Shown piece after piece: positions 1 through 13,200 of a DNA stretch of 64,000 nt (positions within the stretch are counted from its first letter, which is position 1; every line of letters begins with the position of its first letter). A program made the position numbers and the translations under genes. The DNA comes from Acanthosepion lycidas (Eukaryota > Mollusca > Cephalopoda > Sepiida > Sepiidae): NCBI GenBank assembly GCA_963932145.1, contig OZ010611.1, positions 57,173,292 to 57,237,291 on the forward strand, given 5' to 3'. The notes under the pieces were generated by a model, which saw only the letters and a program-made list of their open reading frames with translations, was not told where the DNA came from and made no database searches.

Positions 1-68
1 AGAAAAAATTTGATCAGTGTGTTATTCTCTTCAGTTTGTGCCTTGTCTTTACCTTTTTCTCAGAGGCA
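1..68 (+). repeat. Partial monomer with two internal deletions
   Basis: The window opens inside a monomer. At bases 10-13 'aaatttg' joins 'atcagtg' directly, so about 17 bp ('tgggcacaaaatgggtg' in a normal unit) are missing. At 60/61 'tttttct' joins 'cagaggc', removing about 18 bp that normally hold the tatatttaac segment. Two deletions in one unit fit the worn character of this end of the array. Confidence 0.8.
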
Positions 69-460
69 AGGCCCCCCTCTAAATCTGGGTGGAAATTATT
101 TTTCATTCTAATTTGGAGAATGGAGTAGCGTGCAATGGTGTCATCTCATACAACTGTGAGTGAGTAGAAAAAATTTGTGGGCACAAAACGAGTGATCAGT
201 GACTTATTCTCTTCTGTTTGTGCCTTGTCATTACCTTTTTCTTCTATATTTAACATTATGTAGAGGCAAGACCCCCCTCTAAATCAGGCTTGATATTATT
301 TTTCATTCTAATTCATAGAAATGGAGTAGCGTGCAATGGTGTCGTCTCATACAACTGTGAGTTAGTAGAAAATATTTGTTGGCAGAAAATGGGTGATCAG
401 TGTCTTATTCTCTTCTGTTTGTGCCTTGTCTTTACCTTTTTCTTCTATATTTAACATTAT

Positions 461-648
461 GTAGAGGCAAGGCCACCCTCTAAATCTGCCTTGAAATTAT
501 TTTTCATTCTAATTCATAAAAATGGGGTAGCGTGCAATGCTGTCGTTAGTTAGTAGAAAAAATTTGTGGGCACAAAACGGGTGATCGGTGTCTTATTCTC
601 TTCTGTTTGTGCCTTGTCTTTACCTTTTTCTTCAATATTTAACATTAT
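461..648 (+). repeat. 188-bp monomer with 13-bp net deletion
   Basis: Near 545-550 the segment between 'tgtcgt' and 'agttagtag' is reduced to a single t. This removes 14 bases that include the 'tcatacaact' half of the central dyad. The next monomer starts at 649, so the unit is 188 bp instead of about 201. I did not see the same deletion elsewhere, so it appears private to this copy. Confidence 0.8.
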
Positions 649-3600
649 ATAGAGGCAAGGCCCCCCTCTAAATCTGGCTTGAAATTATTTTTCATTCTAA
701 TTCATAGAAATGGAGTAGCGTTCAATGGTGTCGTCTCATACAATTGTGAGTTAGTAGAAAAAATTTGTGGGCCCAAAATCGATGATCAGTGTCTTATTCT
801 CTTCTGTTTGTCCCTTGTCTTTACCTTTTTCTTGTATATTTAACATTATGTAGAGGCAAGGCCCACCTCTAAATCTGGCTTTAAAATAATTTTTTATTCT
901 AATTCATAGAAATGGAGTAGCGTGCAATGGTGTCGTCTCATACAACTGTGAGTTAGAAAATATTTGTGGGCACAAAATGGGTGAACAATGTTTTTTCTCT
1001 TCTGTTTGTGCCTTGTCTTTACCTTTTTCTACTATATTTAACATTATGTAGAGGAAAGACACTCCTCTAAATCTGGCTTGAATTTATTTTTCATTCTAAT
1101 TCATAGAAATGGGGTAGCGTGCCATGGTGTCGTCTCGTACAACTGTGAATTAGCAGAATAAATTTGTGGGCACAAAATGGGTGATCTGTGACTTATCCTC
1201 TTCTGTATCTGCTTTGTCTTTACATTTTTCTTCTATATTTAACATTACGTAGAAGCAAGACACTCCTCTAAATCTGGCTTGAAATTACTTTTCATTCTAA
1301 TTCATTGAAATTGAGTAGCGTGCAATGGTGTCGTCTCATAGAACTGTGAGTTAGTAGAAAACATTTGTGTCCACATAATGGGTGATCACTGACTTATTCT
1401 CTTCTGTTCGAGCCTTGTCTTTACATTTTTCATTTATATTTAATATTATGTCAAGGCACCCCACTAAATGTGGTTGAAATTATTTTTCATTATAATTCAT
1501 AGAATTGGACTAGGGTGCAATGGTGTCGTCTCACACACCTGTGAGTTTGTAGAAAAAATTTGTGAGCACAAAATGGGTGATCAGTGTATTATTCTCTTCT
1601 GTTTGTGCCTTGTCTTTTCATTTTTCTTCTATATTTAACATTATGTAGAGACAAGGCACAATTCTAAATCTGGCTTGAAATTATTTTGCATTCCAATTCA
1701 TAGAAATATAGTAGCGTGCAATGGTGTCATCTCATACAACTGTGAGTTAGTAGAAAAATTTTGTGTGCACAAAATCTGTGATCAGTGCCTTATTCTCTTC
1801 TGTTTGTGCCTTATATTTACCTTTTTCTTCTATATTTAACATCATGTAGAGGCAAGTTCCCACTCTAAATCAGTGAAATTATTTTTCATTCTAATTCAAA
1901 GAAATGGAGTACCGTGCAATGGTGTCATCTCATACAACAGTGACTTAGTAGAAAAATTTGAGGTCACAAAATCGGTGATCAGTGATTTATTCTCCTCTGT
2001 TCGTGCCTTGACTTTACCTTTTTCTTCTATATTTAACATTATGTAGAGGCAAGGGCACCCTCTAAATGTGTTTGAAATTATTTTTCATTCAAATTTATAG
2101 AAATGGGGTAGCGTGCAATGGTGTCGTCTCATACAACTGTGAGTTAGTAGAAAAAATTTATGGGGACAAAATGGTTGATCAGTGTATTATTCTCTTCTGT
2201 TTGTGCCTTGTCTTTACCTTTTTCTTCTATATTTAACATTATGTAGAGGCTAGGCCCCCCTCTAAACCGGGCTTGAAATTATTTTTCATTCTAATTCATA
2301 GAAATAGAGTAGCAGGCAAAGGTGTCGTCTCATACAACTGTGAGTTTGAAGAAAAAATTTGTTGGCAGAAAACTGGTGATCAGTGTCTTATTCTCTTCCA
2401 TTTGTACCTTGTCTTTACCTTTTTCTTCTATATCTAACAATATGTAGAGGGAAGGCACCCCTCTAAATGTGGTTGAAATTATTTTTCATTCTAATTCATA
2501 GAAATGGAGTAGCGTGCAATGGTGTCGTCTCATACAACTGTGAGTTAGTAGAAAAAATTTGTGTGCACAAAATGGGTGATCAGTGTCTTATTCTCTTCTG
2601 TTTGTGCCTTGTCTTTAACTTCTTCTGTATTTAACAATCTGTAGAGGCAAGGCCCCACTAAAAATGTGGCTTGAAATTATTTTTCATTCTAATTCCTAGA
2701 AATGGAGTAGCGTGCAATGGTGTCGTCTCATACAACTTTGAGTTGTCAGAAAAAAATTGTGGGCACAAAATGGGTGATCAGTGTCTTATTCTCTTCTGTT
2801 TGTGCCTTGTCTTTACCATTTTCTTCTATATTTAACATTATGTAGAGGCTAGGCCCCCTCCAAATCTGCCTTGAAATTATTTTATATTCTAAATCATAGA
2901 AATGGAGTAGCGAGCAATGGTGTCGTCTCATACAACTCTGAATTAGTAGAAAAAATTTCTAGGCACAAAATGGGTGATCAATGTCTTATTCTCTTCTGTT
3001 TGTGCCTTGTCTTTACCTTTTTCTTCTATATTTAACATGATGTAGAGGCTAGGCCCCCCTCTAAATCTGGCTTGAAATTATTTTTCATTCTAATTCATAG
3101 AAATGGAGTAGCGTGCAAAGGTGTCGTCTCATACAACTGTGAGTTAGTAGAAAAAACTTGTGGGCACGAAATTGGTGATCAGTGTCTTATTCTCTTCTGT
3201 TTGTGCCTTGTCTTTAGCTTTTTCTTCTATATTTAACATTTTGTAGAGGTAAGGGATCCCTATGAATCTGGCTTGAAATTATTTTTCATTCTAATTCATA
3301 GAAATGGAGTAGCGTGCAATGGTGTCGTCTCATACAACTGAGAGTTAGTACAAAAAATCTCTGGGCACAAAATGTGTGATCAGTGACTTAGTCACTTCTA
3401 TTTGTTCCTTGTCTTTACTTTTTTCTTCTATATTTAACATTATATGGAAGCAAGGCACACCTCTAAATCTGGCTTGAAATTATTTTTCATTCTAATTCAT
3501 AGAAATGGAGTAGCGTGAAATGGCGTCGTCTCATGCAACTCTGATTTAGTAGAAAAAATTTGTGGGCACAAAATGGGTGATCAGTGTGTTATTATCTCCT

Positions 3601-4245
3601 GTTTGTGCCTTGACTTTACCTTTTTCTTCTATATTTATCATTATGTAGAGGCAAGGCCTCCTTCAAATCTGGCTTGAAATTTTTTTTCATTCTAATTCAT
3701 AGAAATGGGGTAGTGTGCAATGGTGTCGTCTCATACAAGTGTGAGTTAGTAGAAAAAATTTGTGGACACAAAATGGGTGATCAGTTTCTTAATCTCTTCT
3801 GTTTTTGCTTTTCTTTACCTTTTTCTTCTATATTTAACATTATGTAGAGACAAGGCACCCCTCTAAATCAGGTTTGAAATTATTTTTCATTCTAATTCAT
3901 AGAAATGTGGTAGTGTGCAATGGTGTCGTCTCATACAACTGTGAGTAAGTAGAAAAAATTTGTTTGCACAAAATGGTGATCAGTATCTTATTCTCTTCTG
4001 TTTGTGGCTTGTCTTTAACTTTTTCTTCTATATTTAACATTATATAGAGGCTAGGCCCCCCTCTAAATCTGGCTTGAAATTATTTTTCATTCTAATTCAT
4101 AGAAATGGAGTTGCGTGAAATGGTTCGTCTCATGCAACTCTGATTTAGTAGAAAAAATTTGTGGGCATAAAATGGGTGATCAGTGTCTTATTCTCTTCTG
4201 TTTGTACCTTGTCTTTACCTTTTTCTTCTATATTTAACATTATGT

Positions 4246-7200
4246 AGAAGCTAGGCCCTTTCTAAATCTTGGTTGAAATTATTTTTCATTCTAATTCATA
4301 GAAATGGAGTAGCCTGCAATGGTGTCGTCTCATACAACAGTGAGTTAGGAGAAAAAATTTGTTGGCACAAAATGGGTGATCAGTGTCTTATTCTCTTCTG
4401 TTTGTGCCTTGTCATTTGCTTTTTCTTCTATATTTAACATTATGTAGAGGCTAGGCCCCCCTCTAAATCTTGGTTGAAATTATTTTTCATTGCAATTAAT
4501 AGAAATGGAGTAGCGTGCAATGGTGTCGTCTCATACAACAGTGAGTTAGGAGAAAAAATTTGTGGGCACAAAATGGGTGATCAGTGTCTTATTCTCTTCT
4601 GTTTGTGCCTTGTCTTCAGCTTTTTCTTCTATATTTAACTTTATGTAGAGGCTAGGCCCCTTTCTAAATCTTGGTTGAAATTATTTTTCATTCTAATTCA
4701 TAGAAATGGAGTAGCGTGCAATGGTGTCGTCTCATACAACAGTGAGTTAGGAGAAAAAATTTGTGGGCACAAAATGGGTGATCAGTGTCATATTCTCTTC
4801 TGTTTGTGCCTTTTTCTTTAGCTTTTTCTTCTATATTTAACTTTATGTAGAGGCTAGGCCCTCCTCTAAATCTTGGTTGAAATTATTTTTCATTCTAATT
4901 CATAGAAATGGAGTAGCATGCAATGGTGTTGTCTCATACAACTGTGAGTTAGGAGAAAAAATTTGTTGGCACAAAATGGATGATCAGTGTCTTATTCTCT
5001 TCTATTTGTGCCTTGTCTTTAGCTTTTTCTTGTATATTTAACTTTATGTAGAGGCTAGGCCCCCCTCTAAATCTTGGTTGAAATTATTTTTCATTCTAAT
5101 TCATAGAAATGGAGTAGCCTGCAATGGTGTCGTCTCATACAACAGTGAGTTAGGAGAAAAAATTTGTGGGCACAAAATGGGTTATCAGTGTCTTATTCTC
5201 TTCTGTTTGTGCCTTGTCTTTAGCTTTTTCTTCTATATTTAACTTTATGTAGAGGCTAGGCCCTCCTCTAAATCTTGGTCGAAATTATTTTTCATTCTAA
5301 TTCATAGAAATGGAGTAGCGTGCAATGGTGTCGTCTCATACATCTGTGAGTTAGGAGAAAAAATTTGTGTGCACAAAATGGGTGATCAGTGTCTTATTCT
5401 CTTCTGTTTGTACCTTGTCTTTAACTTTTTCTTCTATATTTAACATTATGTAGATGCTAGGCCCCTTTCTAAATCTTGGTTGAAATTATTTTTCATTCTA
5501 ATTCATAGAAATGGAGTAGCGTGCAATGGTGTCGTCTCATACAACAGTGAGTTAGGAGAAAAAATTTGTGGGCACAAAATGGGTGATCAGTGTCATATTC
5601 TCTTCTGTTTGTGCCTTTTTCTTTAGCTTTTTCTTCTATATTTAACTTTATGTAGAGGCTAGGCCCTCCCCTAAATCTTGGTCGAAATTATTTTTCATTC
5701 TAATTCAAAGAAATGGAGTAGGGTGCAATGGTGTCTTCTCATACAACTGTGAGTTAGGACAAAAAATTTGTGTGCACAAAATGGGTGATCACTGACTTAT
5801 TCTCTTCTGTTTGTATCTTGTCTTTAACTTTTTCTTCTATATTTAACATTATGTAGAGGCTAGGCCCCTTTCTAAATCTTGGTTGAAATTATTTTTCATT
5901 CTAATTCATAGAAATGGAGTAGCGTTTAATGGTGTTGTCTCATACAACAGTGAGTTAGGAGAAAAAATTTGTGGGCACAAAATGGGTGATCAGTGTCTTA
6001 TTCTCTTCTGTTTGTGCCTTGTCTTTAGCTTTTTCTTCTATATTTAACTTTATGTAGAGGCTAGGCCCCACTCTAAATCTTAGTTGAAATTATTTTTCTT
6101 TCTAATTCATAGAAATGGCGTAGCGTGCAATGGTGTCGTCTCATAAAACAGTGAGTTAGGAGAAAAAATTTGTGGGCACAAAATGGGTGATCAGTGTCTT
6201 ATTCTCTTCTGTTTGTGCCTTGTCTTTAGCTTTTTCTTCTATATTTAACTTTATGTAGAGGCTAGGCCCCTTTCTAAATCTTGGTTGAAATTATTTTTCA
6301 TTCTAATTCATAGAAATGGAGTAGCATGCAATGGTGTCGTCTCATACAACAGTGAGTTAGGAGAAAAAATTTGTGGGCACAAAATGGGTGATCAGTGTCT
6401 TATTCTCTTCTGTTTGTGCCTTGTCTTTAGCTTTTTCTTCTATATTTAACTTTATGTAGAGGATAGGCCCCCCTCTAAATCTTGGTTGAAATTATTTTTC
6501 ATTCTAATTAATAGAAATGAAGTAGCGTGCAATGGTGTCGTCTCATAGAACAGAGAGTTAAGAGAAAAAATTTGTGGGCACAAAATGGGTGATCAGTGTC
6601 TTATTCTCTTCTATTTGTGCCTTGTCTTTAGCTTTTTCTTTCCTATTTAACTTTACGTAGCGGCTAGGCCCCCCTCTAAATCTTGGTTGAAATTAATTTT
6701 CATTCTAATCAATAGAAATGAAGTAGCGTGCAATGGTGTCGTCTCATACAACAGTGAGTTAGTAGAAAAAATTTGTGGGCACAAAATGGGTGATCAGTGT
6801 CTTATTCTCTTCTGTTTGTGCCTTGTCTTTAGCTTTTTCTTCTATATTTAACTTAAAGTAGAGGCTAGGCCCCTTTCTAAATCTTGGTTGAAATTATTTT
6901 TCGTTCTAATTCATAGAAATGGAGTAGCGTGCAATGGTGTCGTCTCATACAACAGTGATTTAGGAGAAAAAATTTGTGGGCACAAAATGGGTGATCAGTG
7001 TCTTATTCTCTGCTGTTTGTGCCTTGTCTTTAGCTTTTTTTTCTATATTTAACTTTATGTAGAGGCTAGGCCCCTTTCTAAATCTTGGTTGAAATTATTT
7101 TTCATTCTAATTCATAGAAATGGAGTAGGTAGCGTGCAATGGTGCCGTCTCATACAACAGTGAGTTAGTAGAAAAATTTGTGGGCACAAAATGGGTGATC

Positions 7201-9875
7201 AGTGTCTTATTCTCTTCTGTTTGTGCCTTGTCTTTAGCTTTTTCGTCTATATTTAACTTTATGTAGTGACTAGGCCCCCCTCTAAAACTTGGTTGAAATT
7301 ATTTTTCATTCTAATTAATAGAAATGAAGTAGCGTGCAATGGTGTCGTCTCATACAACAGTGAGTTAGGAGAAAAAATTTGTGGGCACAAAATGGGTGAT
7401 CAGTGTCTTATTCTCTTCTATTTGTGCCTTGTCTTTAGCTTTTTCTTCTATATTTAACTTTATGTAGAGGCTAGTCCCCTTACTAAATCTTGGTTGAAAT
7501 TATTTTTCATTCTAATTCATAGAAATGGAGTAGCGTGCAATGGTGTCGTCTCATACAACAGTGAGTTAGGAGAAAAAATTTGTGGGGACAAAATGGGTGA
7601 TCAGTGTCTAATTCTCTTCTGTTTGTGCCTTGTCTTTAGCTTTTTCTTCTATATTTAACTTTATGTAGAGACTAGGCCCCACTCCAAAACTTGGTTGAAA
7701 TTATTTTTCATTCTAATTAATAGAAATGAAGTAGCGTGCAATGGTGTCGTCTCATACAATAGTGAGTTAGGAGAAAAAATTTGTGGGCACAAAATGTGTG
7801 ATCAGTGTCTTATTCTCTTCTATTTGTGCCTTGTCTTTAGCTTTTTCTTCTATATTTAACTTTATGTAGAGGCTAGGCGCCTTTCTAAATCTTGGTTGAA
7901 ATTATTTTTCATTCTAATTCATAGAAATGGAGTAACGTGCAATGGTGTCGTCTCATACAACAGTGAGTTAGGAGAAAAAATTGGTGGGCACAAAATGGGC
8001 GATCAGTGTCTTATTCTCTTCTGTTTGTGCCTTCTCTTTAGCTTTTTCTTCTATATTTAACTTTATGTAGGGGCTAGCCCCCCCTCTAAATCTTGGTTGA
8101 AATTATTTTTCATTCTAATTCATAGAAATGGTGTATCGTGCAATGGTGTCGTCTCATACAACAGTGAGTTAGGAGAAAAAACTTGTGGGCACAAAATGAG
8201 TGATCAGTGACTTATTCTCTTCTGTTTGTGCCTTGTCTTTAGCTTTTTCTTCTATATTTAACTTTATGTAGAGGCTAGGCCCCTTTCTAAATCTTGGTTG
8301 AAATTATTTTTCATTCTAATTCATAGAAATGGAGTAGCGTGCAATGGTGTCGTCTCATACAACAGTGAGGTAGGAGAAAAAATTTGTGGGCACAAAATGG
8401 GTGATCAGTGGCTTATTCTCTGCTGTTTGTGCCTTGTCTTTAGCTTTTTCTTCTATATTTAACTTTATGTAGAGGCTAGGCCCTTTTCTAAATCTTGGTT
8501 GAAATTATTTTTCATTCTAATTCATAGAAATGGAGTAGCCTGCAATGGTGTCGTCTCATACAACAGTGAGTTAGAAGAAAAAATTTGTGGGCACAAAATG
8601 GGTGATCAGTGTCTTATTCTCTGCTGTTTGTGCCTTGTCTTTAGCTTTTTCTTCTATATTTAACTTTATGTAGAGGCTAGGCCCCTTTCTAAATCTTGGT
8701 TGAAATTATTTTTCATTCTAATTCATAGAAATGGAGTAGCGTGCAATGGTGTCGTCTCATACAATAGTGTGTTAGGAGAAAAAATTTGTGGACTCAAAAT
8801 GGGTTATCAGTGTCTTGTTCTCTTCTGTTTGTGCCTTGTCTTTAGCTTTTTCTTCTATATTTAACTTTATATAGAGGCTAGGCCCCCCTCTAAATCTTGG
8901 TTGAAATTATTTTTCATTCTAATTCATAGAAATGGAGTAGCGTGCAATGGTGCCGTCTCATACAACAGTGAGTTAGGAGAAAAAATTTGTGGGCACAAAA
9001 TGAGTGATCAGTGACTTATTCTCTTCTGTTTGTGCCTTGTCTTTAGCTTTTTCTTCTATATTTAACTTTATGTAGAGGCTAGGCCCCCTTCTAAATCTTG
9101 GTTGAAATTATTTTTCATTCTAATTAATAGAAATGGAGTAGCGTGTAATGGTGTCGTCTCATACAACAGTGAGTTAGGTGAAAAAATTTGTGGGCACAAA
9201 ATGGGTGATCAGTGTCTTATTCTCTTCTGTTTGTGCCTTGTCTTTAGCTTTTTCTTCTATATTTAACTTTATGTAGAGGCTAGGCCCCTTTCTAAATCTT
9301 GGTTGAAATTATTTTTCATTCTAATTCATAGAAATGGAGTAGCGTGCAATGGTGTCGTCTCATACAACAGTGAGGTAGGAGAAAAAATTTGTGGGCACAA
9401 AATGGGTGATCAGTGGCTTATTCTCTGCTGTTTGTGCCTTGTCTTTAGCTTTTTCTTCTATATTTAACTTTATGTAGAGGCTAGGCCCTTTTCTAAATCT
9501 TGGTTGAAATTATTTTTCATTCTAATTCATAGAAATAGAGTAGCCTGCAATGGTGTCGTCTCATACAACAGTGAGTTAGAAGAAAAAATTTGTGGGCACA
9601 AAATGGGTGATCAGTGTCTTATTCTCTGCTGTTTGTGCCTTGTCTTTAGCTTTTTCTTCTATATTTAACTTTATGTAGAGGCTAGGCCCCTTTCTAAATC
9701 TTGGTTGAAATTATTTGTCATTCTAATTAATAGAAATGGAGTAGCGTGCAATGGTGTTGTCTCATACCACCGTGAGTTAGGAGAAAAAATTTCTGTGCAC
9801 AAAATGAGTGATCAGTGTCTTATTGTCTTCTGTTTGTGCCTTGTCTTCAGCTTTTTCTTCTATATTTAACATTAT
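4246..9875 (+). repeat. Subfamily B: 201-bp monomers
   Basis: From about 4250 the monomers switch to 'aaatcttggttgaaatt', 'gaggctaggcccc', 'acaacagtgagttagga' with six A, 'tttagctttttc' and 'aactttatg'. The period is 201 bp. Units are much more alike than in the first 4 kb. One oddity is a 4-bp tandem duplication at 7121-7136 (tggagtaggtagcg). Because 201 is divisible by 3, a reading frame carries over from unit to unit, but every frame still meets a stop within each unit. Confidence 0.9.
8200..9700 (+). repeat. 1005-bp (5-mer) higher-order repeat in subfamily B
   Basis: A string of diagnostic variants recurs in the same order. 'tgaggtag' is at 8366 and 9371 (1005 bp apart), each followed by 'cagtggctta', 'ctctgctg', 'cccttttcta', 'tagcctgcaatgg', 'ttagaagaaa' and a second 'ctctgctg'. 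The spacing is five 201-bp units. The second copy runs into different monomers at about 9.7 kb, so a little more than one and a half copies are present. Confidence 0.85.
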
Positions 9876-10076
9876 GTAGAGTCAAGGCCACCCTCTAAAT
9901 CTGGATTGAAATTATTTTTCATTCTAATTAATAGAAATGGAGTAGCGTGCAATGGTGTCGTCTCATACAACAGTGAGTTAGGAGAAAAAATTTGTGGGCA
10001 CAATATGAGTGATCAGTGTCTTTTTCTCTTCTGTTTGTGCCTTGTCTCTAGCTTTTTCTTCTATATTTAACTTTAT
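9876..10076 (+). repeat. Hybrid monomer, C-type head and B-type tail
   Basis: The first part has the right-hand subfamily's 'ctggattg' and 'caaggcc' at the head. The second part has the left-hand subfamily's 'acagtgagttagga' with six A and 'aactttatg'. The change of type lies within the unit, as expected from an exchange between two subfamilies. Confidence 0.75.
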
Positions 10077-10277
10077 GTAGAGGCTAGGCCCCCCTCAAAA
10101 TCTTGGTTGAAATTATTTTTCATTCTAATTAATAGAAATGGAGTAGCGTGCAATGGTGTCGTCTCATACAACTGCGAGTTAGTAGAAAAAATTTGTGGGC
10201 ACAAAATGTGGGATCAGTGTCTTATTCTCTTCTGTTTGTGCCTTGTCTTTAGCTTTTTCTTCTATATTTAACATTAT
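10077..10277 (+). repeat. Hybrid monomer, B-type head and C-type tail
   Basis: This unit is the reverse arrangement of the one before it: a B-type head ('ggctagg', 'aatcttggttg') followed by a C-type tail ('actgcgagttagtag', 'aacattatg'). Together the two units mark the boundary between subfamilies. Confidence 0.75.
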
Positions 10278-13200
10278 GTAGAGGCAAGCCCCCCCTCTAA
10301 ATCTGGATTGAAATTATTTTTCATTCTAATTCATAGAAATGGAGTAGCGTGCAATGGTGTCGTCTCATACAACTGTGAGTTAGTAGAAAGATTTGTGGGC
10401 ACAAAATGGGTGATCAGTGTCTTATTCTCTTCTGTTTGTGCCTTGTGTTTACCTTTTTCTTCTATATTTAACATTATGTAGAGGCAAGCCCCCCCTCTAA
10501 ATCTGGATTGAAATTATTTTTCATTCTAATTCATAGAAATGGAGTAGCGTGCAATGGTGTCGTCTCATACAACTGTGAGTTAGCAGAAAGATTTGTGGGC
10601 ACAAAATGGGTGATCAGTGTCTTATTCTCTTCTGTTTGTGCCTTGTGTTTACCTTTTTCTTCTATATTTAACATTATGTAGAGGCAAGGCCCCCCTCTAA
10701 ATCTGGATTGAAATTATTTTTCATTCTAATTCATAGAAATGGAGTAGCGTGCAATGGTGTCGTCTCATACAACTGTGAGTTAGTAGAAAAATTTGTGGGC
10801 ACAAAATGGGTGATCAGTGACTTATTCTCTTCTGTTTGTGCCTTGTCTTTACCTTTTTCTTCTATATTTAACTTTATGTAGAGGCAAGGCCCCCCTCTAA
10901 ATCTGGATTGAAATTATTTTTCATTCTAATTCATAGAAATGGAGTAGCGTGCAATGGTGTCGTCTCATACAACTGTGAGTTAGTAGAAAAATTTGTGGGC
11001 CCAAAATGGGTGATCAGTGTCTTATTCTCTTCTGTTTGTGCCTTGTCTTTAGCTTTTTCTTCTATATTTAACATTATGTAGAGGCAAGCCCCCCCTCTAA
11101 ATCTGGATTGAAATTATTTTTCATTCTAATTAATAGAAATGGAGTAGCGTGCAATGGTGTCGTCTCATACAACTGCGAGTTAGTAGAAAAAATTTGTGGG
11201 CACAAAATGGGGGATCAGTGTCTTATTCTCTTCTGTTTGTGCCTTGTCTTTAGCTTTTTCTTCTATATTTAACATTATGTAGAGGCAAGCCCCCCCTCTA
11301 AATCTGGATTGAAATTATTTTTCATTCTAATTCATAGAAATGGAGTAGCGTGCAATGGTGTCGTCTCATACAACTGTGAGTTAGTAGAAAGATTTGTGGG
11401 CACAAAATGGGTGATCAGTGTCTTATTCTCTTCTGTTTGTGCCTTGTGTTTACCTTTTTCTTCTATATTTAACATTATGTAGAGGCAAGGCACCCCTCTA
11501 AATCTGGATTGAAATTATTTTTCATTCTTATTCATAGAAATGGAGTAGCGTGCAATGGTGTCGTCTCATACAACTGTGAGTTAGTAGAAAAATTTGTGGG
11601 CCCAAAATGGGTGATCAGTGTCTTATTCTCTTCCGTTTGTGCCTTGTCTTTAGCTTTTTCTTCTATATTTAACATTATGTAGAGGCAAGCCCCCCCTTTA
11701 AATCTGGATTGAAATTATTTTTCATTCTAATTCATAGAAATGGAGTAGCGTGCAATGGTGTCGTGTCATACAACTGTGAGTTAGTAGAAAGATTTGTGGG
11801 CACAAAATGGGTGATCAGTGTCTTATTCTCTTCTGTTTGTGCCTTGTGTTTACCTTTTTCTTCTATATTTAACATTATGTAGAGGCAAGGCACCCCTCTA
11901 AATCTGGATTGAAATTATTTTTCATTCTTATTCATAGAAATGGAGTAGCGTGCAATGGTGTAGTCTCATACAACTGTGAGTTAGTAGAAAAATTTGTGGG
12001 CACAAAATGGGTGATCAGTGTCTTCTTCTCTTCCGTTTGTGCCTTGTCTTTAGCTTTTGCTTCTATATTTAACATTATGTAGAGGCAAGCCCCCCCTTTA
12101 AATCTGCATTGAAATCATTTTTCATTCTAATTCATAGAAATGGAGTAGCGTGCAATGGTGTCGTCTCATACAACTGCGAGTTAGTAGAAAAAATTTGTGG
12201 GCACAAAATGGGGGATCAGTGTCTTATTCTCTTCTGTTTGTGCCTTGTCTTTAGCTTTTTCTTCTATATTTAACATTATGTAGAGGCAAGCCCCCCCTCT
12301 AAATCTGGATTGAAATTATTTTTCATTCTAATTCATAGAAATGGAGTAGCGTGTAATGGTGTCGTCTCATACAACTGTGAGTTAGTAGAAAGATTTGTGG
12401 GCACAAAATGGGTGATCAGTGTCTTATTCTCTTCTGTTTGTGCCTTGTGTTTACCTTTTTCTTCTATATTTAACATTATGTAGAGGCAAGGCCCCCCTCT
12501 AAATCTGGATTGAAATTATTTTTCATTCTAATTCATAGAAATGGAGTAGCGTGCAATGGTGTCGTCTCATACAACAGTGAGTTAGTAGAAAAATTTGGGG
12601 GCACAAAATGGGTGATCAGTGTCTTATTCTCTTCTGTTTGTGCCTTGTCTTTACCTTTTTCTTCTATATTTAACATTATGTAGAGGCAAGGCCCCCCTCT
12701 AAATCTGGATTGAAATTATTTTTCATTCTAATTCATAGAAATGGAGTAGCGTGCAATGGTGTCGTCTCATACAACTGTGAGTTAGTAGAAAAATTTGTGG
12801 GCCTAAATTGTGTGATCAGTGTCTTATTCTCTTCCGTTTGTGCCTTGTCTTTAGCTTTTTCTTCTATATTTAACATTATGTAGAGGCAAGCCCCCCCTAT
12901 AAATCTGGATTGAAATTATTTTTCATTCTAATTCATAGAAATGGAGTAGCGTGCAATGGTGTCGTCTCATACAACTGTGAGTTAGTAGAAAAATTTGTGG
13001 GCCCAAAATGGGTGATCAGTGTCTTATTCTCTTCTGTTTGTGCCTTGTCTTTAGCTTTTTCTTCTATATTTAACATTATGTAGAGGCAAGCCCCCCCTCT
13101 AAATCTGGATTGAAATTATTTTTCATTTTAATTAATAGAAATGGAGTAGCGTGCAATGGTGTCGTCTCATACAACTGCGAGTTAGTAGAAAAAATTTTTG

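Larger units (their letters stand above)
1..4245 (+). repeat. Diverged monomers, left part of the array
   Basis: Monomers here mostly read 'ctggcttg' where the rest of the array has 'cttggttg' or 'ctggattg'. They carry many private substitutions and small indels. In the monomer 1249-1449 I count 22 differences from the array consensus, about 11%. By contrast, 57249-57448 differs at one base. I see no clear higher-order period. Satellite array edges usually look like this because homogenisation by unequal exchange is weaker there. I infer that the array edge lies not far to the left, but no flanking unique sequence is visible. Confidence 0.85.
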
